DNA of 64,000 nt, taken from positions 930,001 to 994,000 of the forward strand of contig NZ_FOIP01000002.1 of the NCBI RefSeq assembly GCF_900105215.1. The letters are read 5' to 3'. Within the stretch, counting starts at the first letter, position 1, and every line of letters begins with the position of its first letter. A program made the position numbers and the translations under genes. Source of the DNA: Lacrimispora sphenoides. Its GTDB lineage: Bacteria; Bacillota; Clostridia; Lachnospirales; Lachnospiraceae. A model generated the notes under the pieces. That model worked only from the letters and a program-made list of their open reading frames with translations. It ran no database searches and was not told the DNA's origin. Of the stretch, positions 8,005-15,250 are shown piece by piece.

Positions 8005-8154
8005 ATGAAAAGCCGATTAATCATAGATGGAAATTCAGTATATGAAATTGATGAAGATTGCATGAAGAGAAAACAGAACAAGAGCTCCTTAAAAGGAGTA
8101 AGCAGCCAGAACTCTTTTCAACGACCTGGAAAAAACAATGGTCAGAGCCGTTAA
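8005..8154 (+). CDS. Small conserved hypothetical protein (49 aa)
   Basis: ATG 8005 follows an AGGAG site and opens a 49-residue frame (MKSRLIIDGNSVYEIDEDCM...). The upstream in-frame ATG at 7963 lies inside the dyad and lacks a ribosome site, so I prefer 8005. The protein has a short folded start and a basic Ser/Asn/Gln-rich tail. A perfect terminator follows 11 bases after the stop, which supports a real transcription unit. The short protein resembles uncharacterised small proteins of Lachnospiraceae; function unknown. Confidence 0.6.
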   Translation: MKSRLIIDGNSVYEIDEDCMKRKQNKSSLKGVSSQNSFQRPGKNNGQSR

Positions 8155-8164
8155 TAAATAAAAA

Positions 8165-8200
8165 ACAAGGCCCGATCTGTAAAAGATCGGGCCTTGTTTT
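8165..8200. terminator. Strong bidirectional rho-independent terminator
   Basis: ACAAGGCCCGATC (8165-8177 region) pairs perfectly with GATCGGGCCTTGT (8185-8197), with T-runs on both strands. It serves the small plus-strand gene and the minus-strand Gly/Cys-rich gene. Confidence 0.9.
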
Positions 8201-8208
8201 ATGTTTGC

Positions 8209-8466
8209 TTAGCAGAAGAAGTTATTTCCGCCGCCGCCGCAGCAGCAGAGCAGAAGAATGATGATTATCCAACTGCATCCACCATCATTACCACAACCGC
8301 CTCCGCAACTGTTACCGCAACCGCCACCGCAACCGCCACCGAAGCCGCCGCCACCGCCACAGAAGCACAGGATAATGATCAGCCAGATAATATTGAAGCC
8401 GCATCCATTATTGCCACATCCTCCATCACATCCGCATCCACAGTTAGTTGCTGCCAGATCACTCAT
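8209..8466 (-). CDS. Gly/Cys-rich small protein with two hydrophobic helices
   Basis: The 85-residue product is mostly Gly and Cys (CGCGCDGGCGNNGCG near the start, long GGGC blocks in the middle) with two hydrophobic stretches, NIIWLIIILCFC and SWIIIILLLCCC, each ending in a Cys run and Gly run. An excellent GGAGG site lies seven bases before the ATG at 8466, and a strong terminator follows. The layout recalls small sporulation or coat proteins of the YjcZ type. The upstream region has a sigma-E/K-like promoter, which supports but does not prove a sporulation role. Metal binding or disulfide cross-linking is possible. The exact family is not recognised. Confidence 0.75.
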   Translation of the reverse strand: MSDLAATNCGCGCDGGCGNNGCGFNIIWLIIILCFCGGGGGFGGGCGGGCGNSCGGGCGNDGGCSWIIIILLLCCCGGGGNNFFC

Positions 8467-8497
8467 ATTGGTTCCTCCAAATAATTTGTTTACAATG

Positions 8498-8528
8498 TAA
8501 GTGTATGAATGTCAGCTTGCCACTGTTT
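8498..8528 (-). promoter_or_regulatory. Candidate sigma-E/K-type promoter of the Gly/Cys-rich gene
   Basis: On the minus strand, AAACAG (8528-8523) contains the AC of a sigma-K -35 element, 17 bases from CATACACTTA (8507-8498). That resembles the CATAnnnTA -10 element of mother-cell sigma factors, with one deviation. Confidence 0.4.
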
Positions 8529-8561
8529 CCAATTTTTCTAAAAATTTTAGATTTGTTATGA

Positions 8562-8589
8562 TTGAACTTATCCAATTGTTGTGTATAAT
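8562..8589 (+). promoter_or_regulatory. Vegetative promoter of the AlaX-like gene
   Basis: TTGAAC (8562-8567) and TATAAT (8584-8589) are separated by 16 bases, about 30 bases before the ATG at 8619. Confidence 0.7.
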
Positions 8590-8618
8590 TAGTACAACAG
8601 AGAAATGAGGAGCAAAAG

Positions 8619-9773
8619 ATGGAAAAATTATATTATGACAGACCTTATGTTAAAACATTTGAAGCGATAGTGATAGATTGCAGGCCGGGAAAGGACTGCT
8701 TTTTTGAGGTGTTTTTAGATAGGACGGCTTTTTATCCAGAGGGCGGCGGACAGCCGGCTGATACTGGTAGTCTGGGGGAAGCGGCGGTCCTTGATGTTAG
8801 GGAAAAGACGGAAGGCATTGTTCACATAACGGATAAGCCCCTAAAGGCTGGAAGCAGGGTGAATGGAATCATAGACTGGGAGAGGAGATTCTGCCATATG
8901 CAGAATCATTCCGGAGAGCATATATTGTCGGGAATCGTACATAAGCATTATGGCCTTGATAACGTAGGATTTCACATGGGAAAGGATGAGGTGACCGTGG
9001 ACTTTAACGGAATCCTCACCATGGAACAGATAGAGGCGGTAGAAACGGAAGTGAATGAACTCATCTGGCAGGATATCCCGGTTCTGGAGTCTTATCCGTC
9101 AAAGGAAGATCTATCCCTTATCGATTACCGGAGCAAAAAGGAATTGAGCGGGCAAGTCCGGCTGATCGAGTTTCCGGGAGGCGATGTGTGTGCCTGTTGC
9201 GGAACCCATGTGATAACGGCGGGAGAAATCGGTTTTTTGAAAGTGACTGGGATGATTCATAATAAGGGCGGTGTCAGGGTGACCATGCTGTGCGGAAGGA
9301 TGGCTCTGGAAGATTACCGCAAAAAACAGAAGGCAGTATCCGGAATTTCCGTCCTGCTGTCGGCAAAACCGGATCATCTCCTGGAGGCAGTTGACAGATT
9401 GAAAGAAGAAGGGCAGAAAAAGGATGGAAGAATCGGCCAGCTTTCCAAAGAACTTTTAGAAAGAAAGGCCGGAGATTATCCCGAACTGGATGCGCCTCTT
9501 CTGGTTTTTGAACGTGACTTATCCCCGGTACAGCTGAGACAGTTTTGCACGATGCTGTATGAAGGAAAGAAGGGAAGCGTTGTTTTGGCATGTTCCGGAG
9601 ATGAGGGTATCTTTCAGTATGCACTTGGAAGCGGTCAGAAGGACATGAGGGCGTTGAGCAAAGCATTAAATGGAAGATTAAATGGCCGGGGGGGTGGAAG
9701 CTCCCTGATGGCCCAGGGCACCTTTCAGGCCTTACAGGAAGATATCAGACAAGCTTTTGAAGAGGAGTCATAA
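8619..9773 (+). CDS. Alanyl-tRNA editing protein (AlaX-L-like, DHHA1 domain)
   Basis: The 384-residue protein resembles the editing half of alanyl-tRNA synthetase. The N-terminal beta-barrel contains FYPEGGGQPADTG. The editing core has HSGEHILSG with His97 and His101, and CACCGTH with Cys194 and His197, the usual zinc ligands. The C-terminal part (about 290-384) matches DHHA1, with a GRGGGSS loop. Such proteins hydrolyse mischarged tRNA-Ala in trans. GAGGAG precedes ATG 8619. The gene is followed nine bases later by the AI-2E transporter gene, probably as one transcript ending at 10967. The family is confident; the mischarged amino acid (Ser or Gly) is not readable. Confidence 0.9.
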   Translation: MEKLYYDRPYVKTFEAIVIDCRPGKDCFFEVFLDRTAFYPEGGGQPADTGSLGEAAVLDVREKTEGIVHITDKPLKAGSRVNGIIDWERRFCHMQNHSGEHILSGIVHKHYGLDNVGFHMGKDEVTVDFNGILTMEQIEAVETEVNELIWQDIPVLESYPSKEDLSLIDYRSKKELSGQVRLIEFPGGDVCACCGTHVITAGEIGFLKVTGMIHNKGGVRVTMLCGRMALEDYRKKQKAVSGISVLLSAKPDHLLEAVDRLKEEGQKKDGRIGQLSKELLERKAGDYPELDAPLLVFERDLSPVQLRQFCTMLYEGKKGSVVLACSGDEGIFQYALGSGQKDMRALSKALNGRLNGRGGGSSLMAQGTFQALQEDIRQAFEEES

Positions 9774-9782
9774 AAGGAGAGT

Positions 9783-10922
9783 ATGATGGAATTTAATGAC
9801 AGTACAATTAAAAAAATACGGGGCCTGATCGTATTTGCCGTAATCGTGGTGGTGGCGGGCTGGAATTATCGCAGCCTGTTTGCCCTGGCGATGAAGATGG
9901 TGGGATTTATTTCGCCCTTTCTTTTGGGAGGCGTTATGGCTTTTATCCTCAATGTGCCGATGCGCAGGATCGAGCAATTGCTGCCGGTAAAGAAAGATAA
10001 CAAAATCCGAAGGCCGTTAAGCCTTTGCCTTACCCTGGTGTTTGTAATTGGGCTCCTTCTGCTTGTTATTTTTGTAGTGTTACCTCAGCTTATTGATACC
10101 GTTATAAGCCTGCAAAACAGCATTCCGGCGTTTCTTGCAGGTGTTAAAGAGGAAGCGGAGAGGCTGTTTGTCCAGAATCCTGAAATCGCGGATTATATCA
10201 ACAGCATTGAGATTGACTGGAAATCCTTTCTGGAAAACGTGGTTGGATTTTTATCCGCGGGAGCGGGTTCGGTACTTTCTTCCACCGTGTCGGCCGCTCT
10301 TTCCATTATCAGTGGGATGACCGCCTTTTTAATCGCCCTTGTCTTTGCTATTTATATTCTTCTTCAGAAGGAGACTCTTTCACGGCAGATACAAAAGCTG
10401 ATGAAGGCATTTCTTCCGGAACAGGTGTCCTTACGGACGCTTGAGATTTTAACGCTGGTTTCTGAAACCTTTTCCCATTTCCTTACGGGACAGTGCATGG
10501 AAGCAGTCATTCTTGGGAGTATGTTTTTTTTGACCCTGACGGCCTTTGGCCTTCCATATGGGATACTTATCGGCGTTTTGATTGCATTTACAGCCCTGAT
10601 CCCGATGTTCGGGGCATTTATCGGCTGTGCCATCGGGGCGTTTTTAATGCTGATGGTAAGGCCATTGGATGCATTTATTTTTTTAATCATCTTCTTTGTG
10701 CTTCAGCAGGTGGAAGGAAACTTTATCTACCCTCATGTAGTGGGAAATTCCGTGGGACTTCCTTCCATCTGGGTCCTGGTTGCAGTCACCATCGGCGGCA
10801 GCGCCATGGGAATTGTAGGAATGCTGATTTTTATTCCACTCTGTTCCGTGGTGTATGCCATTCTCCGGGAAATTGTGAATGAAAGGCTGGAAAAGCAGAA
10901 GAATCCTAAAAACAAAAAATAA
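9783..10922 (+). CDS. AI-2E family (PerM/UPF0118) membrane transporter
   Basis: The 379-residue polytopic membrane protein has N-terminal helices, a soluble middle part (about residues 100-165) and a C-terminal cluster of helices with FGLPYGILIGVLIAFTALIP and EGNFIYPHVVGNSVGLP. These are hallmark stretches of the AI-2E/PerM family. Members include the proposed AI-2 exporter TqsA and sodium/proton antiporters, so the substrate is uncertain. AAGGAGA precedes ATG 9783, nine bases after the upstream stop. The protein ends in a basic Lys/Asn tail, followed at once by a strong terminator. Confidence 0.88.
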   Translation: MMEFNDSTIKKIRGLIVFAVIVVVAGWNYRSLFALAMKMVGFISPFLLGGVMAFILNVPMRRIEQLLPVKKDNKIRRPLSLCLTLVFVIGLLLLVIFVVLPQLIDTVISLQNSIPAFLAGVKEEAERLFVQNPEIADYINSIEIDWKSFLENVVGFLSAGAGSVLSSTVSAALSIISGMTAFLIALVFAIYILLQKETLSRQIQKLMKAFLPEQVSLRTLEILTLVSETFSHFLTGQCMEAVILGSMFFLTLTAFGLPYGILIGVLIAFTALIPMFGAFIGCAIGAFLMLMVRPLDAFIFLIIFFVLQQVEGNFIYPHVVGNSVGLPSIWVLVAVTIGGSAMGIVGMLIFIPLCSVVYAILREIVNERLEKQKNPKNKK

Positions 10923-10923
10923 A

Positions 10924-10967
10924 AAAGCTGCCCTGCTGGTTCTATCGGCCAGCAGGGCAGCTTTCTG
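10924..10967. terminator. Perfect 16-bp terminator hairpin between convergent genes
   Basis: AAAGCTGCCCTGCTGG (10924-10939) pairs perfectly with 10949-10964 around a 9-base loop. A-rich and T-rich flanks let it act on both the transporter gene and the minus-strand gene ending at 10971. Confidence 0.88.
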
Positions 10968-10970
10968 TCC

Positions 10971-12551
10971 CTATCCTCTCGCCCACCGCGCCGGATACCA
11001 TTTCTGGAACCATACGGTAAAAGCACCCATAAACGCAGGCAAAGCAGAATTGATTAAACCGATATAAGATGAGAAATCGGTACCCATCAGAATATAGGTC
11101 CAAATCGGTGTAATTACATATAAGCCTCCCCAGGCAGCGGTCAAAATGCGGTTTGTTCTCATGAACAGCGGATTCGAAAATGCGTTTTCATTGCCATAGT
11201 GCGCTGCGCTGTAATGGGCGGTCAGTGGTATTTTGGGAAACGCACCGATGATCCATATCAATCCGAATATCAAATAGCTGCCGGAAACGACCAGCCTCGT
11301 ATCTGCGCCGAATAAGACTGCCAGCGAAAGTCCGGTTACAATCGGGATGCTGATTTGCTCATAGATAACAGGCTGGAACACAAACCATAATAAGGTCACA
11401 GACGCAGCTGTGACAATGCCGGCTGCAGCACCAATCGTGGGATTAATGGCTATTGTTGTCCAAATGACAATCCAGGGCAGGAGAAAGGTCATCATGTTGG
11501 TTTTGCGCTGCGGTATTTTACTGGTTGAATTTGATGGCGGTGTACCAAACAACTCATTCCACTTAAGCATGAGGTTAAAATCGCCGAGTATTTTATAAAG
11601 CCGTTTAAATAACGCATCCTGTCCGGAAATTTCACCGCGGGAGATGGAACGCCAGAGGGAATACGGCGTTTCAATCCTTGTGGTATAAGGTTTGAAACCG
11701 TCCGTTATGACCTCGGCCCCTTGGTTTGTCAGCATGATCTGATAGGTTTTATCAATGTCGGTATAATAAAACTCCAATACACGTTCCACACCATCCGGCC
11801 TATATAGAGCCGACATCTGAATCGTGAAGTTTAAGCTGTCATCTTCCGTAGCGGCATCATCGTTTTTAGAAATACCCCAGGAGGCATCAGCCATTTTTTC
11901 AAACACATCTCGGGGATATAAAGGCTCCGTAAGCTCTGCCTGTGTCCCGTAACGAATTCCTCCGGCGGCATATTCCGCCCCGGCACGGCGGACGATATCC
12001 AGATACGCATCCGTGCGGCCTTTTAATTCCGGAAAATGAAACAGTTCTCCCTGCCCGCATAGAATTGACGTATAGCTGCCTTTGCCGCATAAGTGGTCAA
12101 ACATGGCTATAACAGCGTCATAATTACCTTTTTGTGTCCAAAAGCCGCAAGTCGAAATAACAAGGTGTTTTTGATGGGTCAAATCAACCCTTGCCGGATG
12201 ATTTCCGCTTTCGTTTCCCTCCGCCATGAAAGGTAAATTCAGTGGCAATTGCCGGTCAATGAGATTTTTCAAATCGCCGGGAACGCTGAAATAATACAGC
12301 GGAAAAGACCAGATGATCACATCGGCTGCAATCATTTTGGCGAGAATTTCACTCATATCGTCGTTTATGACACACGTTCCCGGTGTTTTACTCCAACAGG
12401 CAAAGCATCCCAGGCAGTTCTTTATGTTAGCTTTTGCTACGTCAATAATCTCGGCATCTTCCCATTGGGCTCCCTCTAAAAATGCACGGGTAAGGTACAT
12501 GGTATTACTGCTTTTACTTTTGGGAGAACCATTTACAACTAAAATTTTCAT
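10971..12551 (-). CDS. Flavodoxin-like/SCP2-like/membrane three-part fusion protein
   Basis: The 526-residue protein starts with an NAD(P)H-dependent FMN reductase (flavodoxin-like) fold, about residues 1-200: MKILVVNGSPKSKSSNT is the flavin phosphate loop, and CLGCFACWSKTPGTC and SFPLYYFSVPGDLKNLIDR are typical of the family. Residues about 240-345 (YQIMLTNQGAEVITDG, LWRSISRGEISGQDA, KILGDFNLMLKW) resemble an SCP2 lipid-binding domain. About residues 355-520 form four or five membrane helices. Its ATG overlaps the stop of the PadR gene by four bases (ATGA), so it is translationally coupled to that regulator. Quinone or lipid reduction at the membrane is a plausible role but is inference. Confidence 0.82.
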   Translation of the reverse strand: MKILVVNGSPKSKSSNTMYLTRAFLEGAQWEDAEIIDVAKANIKNCLGCFACWSKTPGTCVINDDMSEILAKMIAADVIIWSFPLYYFSVPGDLKNLIDRQLPLNLPFMAEGNESGNHPARVDLTHQKHLVISTCGFWTQKGNYDAVIAMFDHLCGKGSYTSILCGQGELFHFPELKGRTDAYLDIVRRAGAEYAAGGIRYGTQAELTEPLYPRDVFEKMADASWGISKNDDAATEDDSLNFTIQMSALYRPDGVERVLEFYYTDIDKTYQIMLTNQGAEVITDGFKPYTTRIETPYSLWRSISRGEISGQDALFKRLYKILGDFNLMLKWNELFGTPPSNSTSKIPQRKTNMMTFLLPWIVIWTTIAINPTIGAAAGIVTAASVTLLWFVFQPVIYEQISIPIVTGLSLAVLFGADTRLVVSGSYLIFGLIWIIGAFPKIPLTAHYSAAHYGNENAFSNPLFMRTNRILTAAWGGLYVITPIWTYILMGTDFSSYIGLINSALPAFMGAFTVWFQKWYPARWARG

Positions 12552-13107
12552 CGTTTCATCTCCTCTAACATAGCAATCGCCTTGTCTGCCCAGTTAAGTC
12601 CGGCGTCGAAAAACACATCTCCGTAAAGCGCTACTATTTCCCAATATTTTGATTTTCGGTCGTCGCCGACAATTGCTCCATATTCAGAGATTATATCATG
12701 GGCGGCGTTCATTTCCTTGCTGCTTTCCATACATTGTTTGCGATAGGTGCGGAGCATTTCCAATGATTGATCGATATCTGTCTCTCCGGCGAAGAATACG
12801 CGCATCAGAAATGCACTTCTTATACGCATTGCGTCGGCAATATCCGATTCCGGCGAGGACAGCCAGCTGCCAAGTTCCTCTTTTCCGCTGTCTGTTATGC
12901 TATACACCCGTTTGTTGGGCTTTTGGTTCTGGATCACACGCTCGCTGGTCAGCCAGCCGCAGCGCTCCATGGCATCCAGTTCACGGTAAATCTGGCTGTT
13001 CTTTGCCTGCCAGAAAAACGAAAGAGAATCCTTAAATGCCTTATCCAGCTCATAGCCCGTCATTGAGCCATAATTCAGCAATCCAACAGACCATGCTTCA
13101 GCGACAT
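12548..13107 (-). CDS. PadR family transcriptional regulator with shifted 5' end
   Basis: The open frame runs from 13081 to 12548 and encodes a PadR winged helix (GSMTGYELDKAF, SQIYRELDAMERCGWLTSE, KRVYSITDSGKEEL) plus a C-terminal helical dimer domain with WADKAIAMLEEMKR. PadR proteins normally start with a MS(I/L)KxGLLGLLNYG sequence. Exactly that is present from ATG 13107, behind an AAGGGGG site, but one G is missing near 13083-13084: the DNA has TTGGATTGCTG where TTGGGATTGCTG would keep the frame. Either this is a sequencing error or the gene is frameshifted. It is coupled to the flavodoxin-like gene, which it probably represses. Confidence 0.75.
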
Positions 13108-13110
13108 ATA

Positions 13111-13164
13111 TATACCCCCTTTATTATATATTCAACAAGTTGATTATATAATAAAGGGGGTATA
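13111..13164. promoter_or_regulatory. 54-bp near-perfect palindrome upstream of padR gene
   Basis: TATACCCCCTTTATTATATA (13111-13130) is repeated exactly in inverted form at 13145-13164, and the centre TTCAACAAGTTGAT is nearly self-complementary. On the minus strand it includes a TATAAT -10 box and the AAGGGGG ribosome site of the PadR gene. It is probably the autoregulatory operator and could also fold in the mRNA. Confidence 0.7.
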
Positions 13165-13266
13165 GTGTCGAGTTTAACCTGTTGTTTTTCACACTATTTC
13201 AGATAACTATGAGGCGTGCATGATTCTATGGCTGGCAGAGCGCAAAAAGGGCAGGGGTCAGAGCAA

Positions 13267-13306
13267 GATAAAAACCGCAGGACACAATGATCCTACGGTT
13301 TTTATC
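13267..13306 (-). terminator. Hairpin terminator of the 79-residue gene
   Basis: A 16-bp inverted repeat (13267-13282 with 13291-13306) has one mismatch and an 8-base loop. It contains CGGTTTTTATC in the right arm and lies 25 bases past the end of the minus-strand gene at 13331. Confidence 0.65.
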
Positions 13307-13330
13307 AGAAACATAATCTCTTTTTTTCTG

Positions 13331-13570
13331 TTATTCTCCCTGATACATGTATTTAATGAGTCTTTCTACATCTTCCGGGTCATGAGCAACCAGCTCCAGT
13401 TCATTGATGATGCTGCCGTTGGAAAAAATGGTGGCCATGGATAAGTACTGGCTTAATTTGGACTTTAAGTTGATCCGGTCACCTTCCTTGGAAACCAGCT
13501 CAACGGTGCCTTTGCACTGCTCGATTACCTTGAAAAATTTTTCTACATCTGTGATATTTTGAATTTTCAT
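13331..13570 (-). CDS. Conserved hypothetical protein (79 aa)
   Basis: The 79-residue soluble protein (MKIQNITDVEKFFKVIEQCK...) has a mixed alpha/beta pattern with VELVSKEGDRINLKSKLSQYLSM and ends in RLIKYMYQGE. There is no membrane segment, Cys or catalytic motif. A GGAGGG site lies before the ATG at 13570 and a good promoter lies 55-80 bases upstream, so it is a real single-gene unit. It resembles short uncharacterised proteins of Lachnospiraceae; function unknown. Confidence 0.72.
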   Translation of the reverse strand: MKIQNITDVEKFFKVIEQCKGTVELVSKEGDRINLKSKLSQYLSMATIFSNGSIINELELVAHDPEDVERLIKYMYQGE

Positions 13571-13623
13571 GTGAATCCCTCCTCTGAAATGTCCGTGAAA
13601 TGAATGTCATTTCCTACGTCCTT

Positions 13624-13652
13624 ATTATAGCAGTGTTCTTTCTCTGGTACAA
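13624..13652 (-). promoter_or_regulatory. Vegetative promoter of the 79-residue gene
   Basis: On the minus strand, TTGTAC (13652-13647) and TATAAT (13629-13624) are separated by 17 bases, about 54 bases before the start codon. Confidence 0.7.
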
Positions 13653-13735
13653 TATGGAAAAAATAAGAAAAAGAAGTTAAACCACTGTTTATTATGTATA
13701 ATAAGAACATAAATGTGAAAAGGGAGGATAGGATC

Positions 13736-14779
13736 ATGAAGAGGATGCGGGAATATGGCATCATCACGGGGAGACTGGCTCCGGGACCCCTTAATAAAAT
13801 CACGGATGTGGAAGGTGTTCTGGTGGGACATAACACGATCGATACCATGGATCACAAAACAGGAGTCACGGTCATCATTCCCTGTAAGGACAATCCCTTC
13901 CAAAAAAAGCTGGTGGCAGCGGCTTATATTCATAATGGTTTTGGCAAAAGCCAGGGACTGATCCAGATGGAAGAACTGGGAACTTTAGAAACACCCATTG
14001 CCCTTACCAATACGTTAAATGTGGGGAAGGTTCACGATGCTCTGGTGGATTTAATGCTTGAGAGATGCAGGAAAGAGGGGGCAGAGTTAGCTTCTGTAAA
14101 TCCTGTAGTGGGAGAGTGCAATGATTCGGTCTTAAATAACATCAGCGAAAGGGTTATAGGACTGAAAGAGGTGATGGCGGCTGTTAAAGATGCTGTGCCG
14201 GATTTTGAAGAAGGGGCCGTAGGAGCCGGCTGCGGCACGGTATGCTATGGCTTAAAGGGAGGAATCGGGTCTGCTTCCAGAAGGTTTATAATCGGAGGAG
14301 AGACCTATACCCTTGGAGTATTGGTGCAGTCGAATTTTGGAAGCACCGAGAACCTGATGATAGGCGGGCGGACTGTTGGAGAGGAAATTGCCCGGATAAC
14401 AAAGCCGCAGGTTCTGGACAGAGGCTCTATCATGACCGTCATAGCTACGGATCTTCCTGTCTCAGACCGTCAGTTAAAGAGAATTATAAAGCGGGCCGGG
14501 GTAGGGCTTTCCAGAACAGGTTCCTATATGGGACACGGAAGCGGAGATATTATGATTGGCTTTACCACGGCAAACCGGATATCGGAACAGGCAGAAAAAG
14601 AACTGCTCTCCATCCGCATTCTAAAAGAAAGTGCCCTGGAGACGGCCTTTACGGCTGCGGCAGAAGCGACGGAGGAAGCGGTCCTCAATTCTCTTGCCAT
14701 GGCAAAAACAACCACAGGCTGCAAAGGTAATGTGGTACATTCCCTGACGGACCTGTGGCTTTCCAAAGAGCGGTCTTAA
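13736..14779 (+). CDS. P1 family peptidase (DmpA-type aminopeptidase)
   Basis: The 347-residue protein matches the DmpA/P1 family of self-cleaving N-terminal nucleophile peptidases. It contains GPLNKITDVEGVLVGH near the start, a GTLETPIALTNT block, NDSVLNN, GGIGSASR and DRGSIMTVIATDLPV. In the last motif, Gly230-Ser231 is the expected self-cleavage site, leaving Ser231 as the nucleophile. Family members are aminopeptidases or beta-peptidyl/amide hydrolases, so the substrate is open. ATG 13736 is chosen because AGGGAGG lies eight bases before it. The ATG at 13694 would add 14 residues and has no site. Its stop overlaps the convergent gene at 14776. Confidence 0.88.
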   Translation: MKRMREYGIITGRLAPGPLNKITDVEGVLVGHNTIDTMDHKTGVTVIIPCKDNPFQKKLVAAAYIHNGFGKSQGLIQMEELGTLETPIALTNTLNVGKVHDALVDLMLERCRKEGAELASVNPVVGECNDSVLNNISERVIGLKEVMAAVKDAVPDFEEGAVGAGCGTVCYGLKGGIGSASRRFIIGGETYTLGVLVQSNFGSTENLMIGGRTVGEEIARITKPQVLDRGSIMTVIATDLPVSDRQLKRIIKRAGVGLSRTGSYMGHGSGDIMIGFTTANRISEQAEKELLSIRILKESALETAFTAAAEATEEAVLNSLAMAKTTTGCKGNVVHSLTDLWLSKERS

Positions 14780-15030
14780 TCAAAATCTGCGTGATAAACC
14801 TGATCAGGCGAGTGAATGTCAATGGAGCTTAAATTAAACTGGTCTTCGAAAACCTGGATTTTATATTCGAAAAAAGTATCATCCGTTTTCTTTGACATGA
14901 ATACATAGGCCCCCGGTTCCTTATCCTCAATCTCATCGCATATCTCGTCGTAGATTTCTTCCCCGTCCACCGGGCCTTTATAGCCGGTCATGCGGATGGC
15001 TTCTTCAATTGCCTGATAGAATTCTTCCAT
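14776..15030 (-). CDS. Conserved hypothetical protein (84 aa)
   Basis: The acidic 84-residue protein (MEEFYQAIEEAIRMTGYKGPVDGEEIYDEICDEIEDKEPG, then a beta-strand region) has no membrane part or known motif. ATG 15030 is preferred because GAGG lies nine bases upstream. The ATG at 15045 would place that site inside the gene. The acidic N-terminal helix followed by beta strands is typical of small regulatory or inhibitor proteins, but no function can be given. It ends by overlapping the stop of the P1 peptidase gene. Confidence 0.7.
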   Translation of the reverse strand: MEEFYQAIEEAIRMTGYKGPVDGEEIYDEICDEIEDKEPGAYVFMSKKTDDTFFEYKIQVFEDQFNLSSIDIHSPDQVYHADFD

Positions 15031-15106
15031 AAAGCAGTACCTCATTTCTGATTCATTTTATATGGATACTATTATAAGCAATCTTTTCCATTGCTGCAAG
15101 AATTAC

Positions 15107-15134
15107 TTGAATCTTATTTTAGAGGGTGTATAAT
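15107..15134 (+). promoter_or_regulatory. Promoter of hemB
   Basis: TTGAAT (15107-15112) and a perfect TATAAT (15129-15134) are 16 bases apart. Transcription should start near 15141, leaving a leader of about 110 bases before the hemB start. Confidence 0.75.
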
Positions 15135-15139
15135 GGACA

Positions 15140-15226
15140 AGGTCAAATACCTCGCAGTAAGCTAAGGGAAATTTGTTCCTACAGCATTTGCCAGTTGAAA
15201 GAATGCAGCCTGGCTCATAGCCTGCG
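15140..15226 (+). ncRNA. Structured hemB leader, possible riboswitch
   Basis: The leader can form a closed multi-branch structure. CGCAG (15153-15157) pairs with CTGCG (15222-15226), enclosing three hairpins: GGAA/TTCC (15167-15170 with 15176-15179), GCATT/AATGC (15184-15188 with 15202-15206) and GGCT/AGCC (15212-15215 with 15219-15222, sharing one base with the closing stem). A further AGGT/ACCT hairpin precedes it. The order GGGAA ... ACAGC ... GCCTGG ... CCTGC faintly recalls a cobalamin riboswitch but lacks its exact B12 box. The identity is unproven. Confidence 0.4.
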
Positions 15227-15250
15227 TAAAATAAAATGGAGGGATTGGAT

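Noticed and set aside
8194..8500. Plus-strand Thr/Ala- and Pro-rich frames opposite the Gly/Cys-rich gene
   Set aside because: Low-complexity shadows of the real minus-strand gene, which has a strong ribosome site and terminator.
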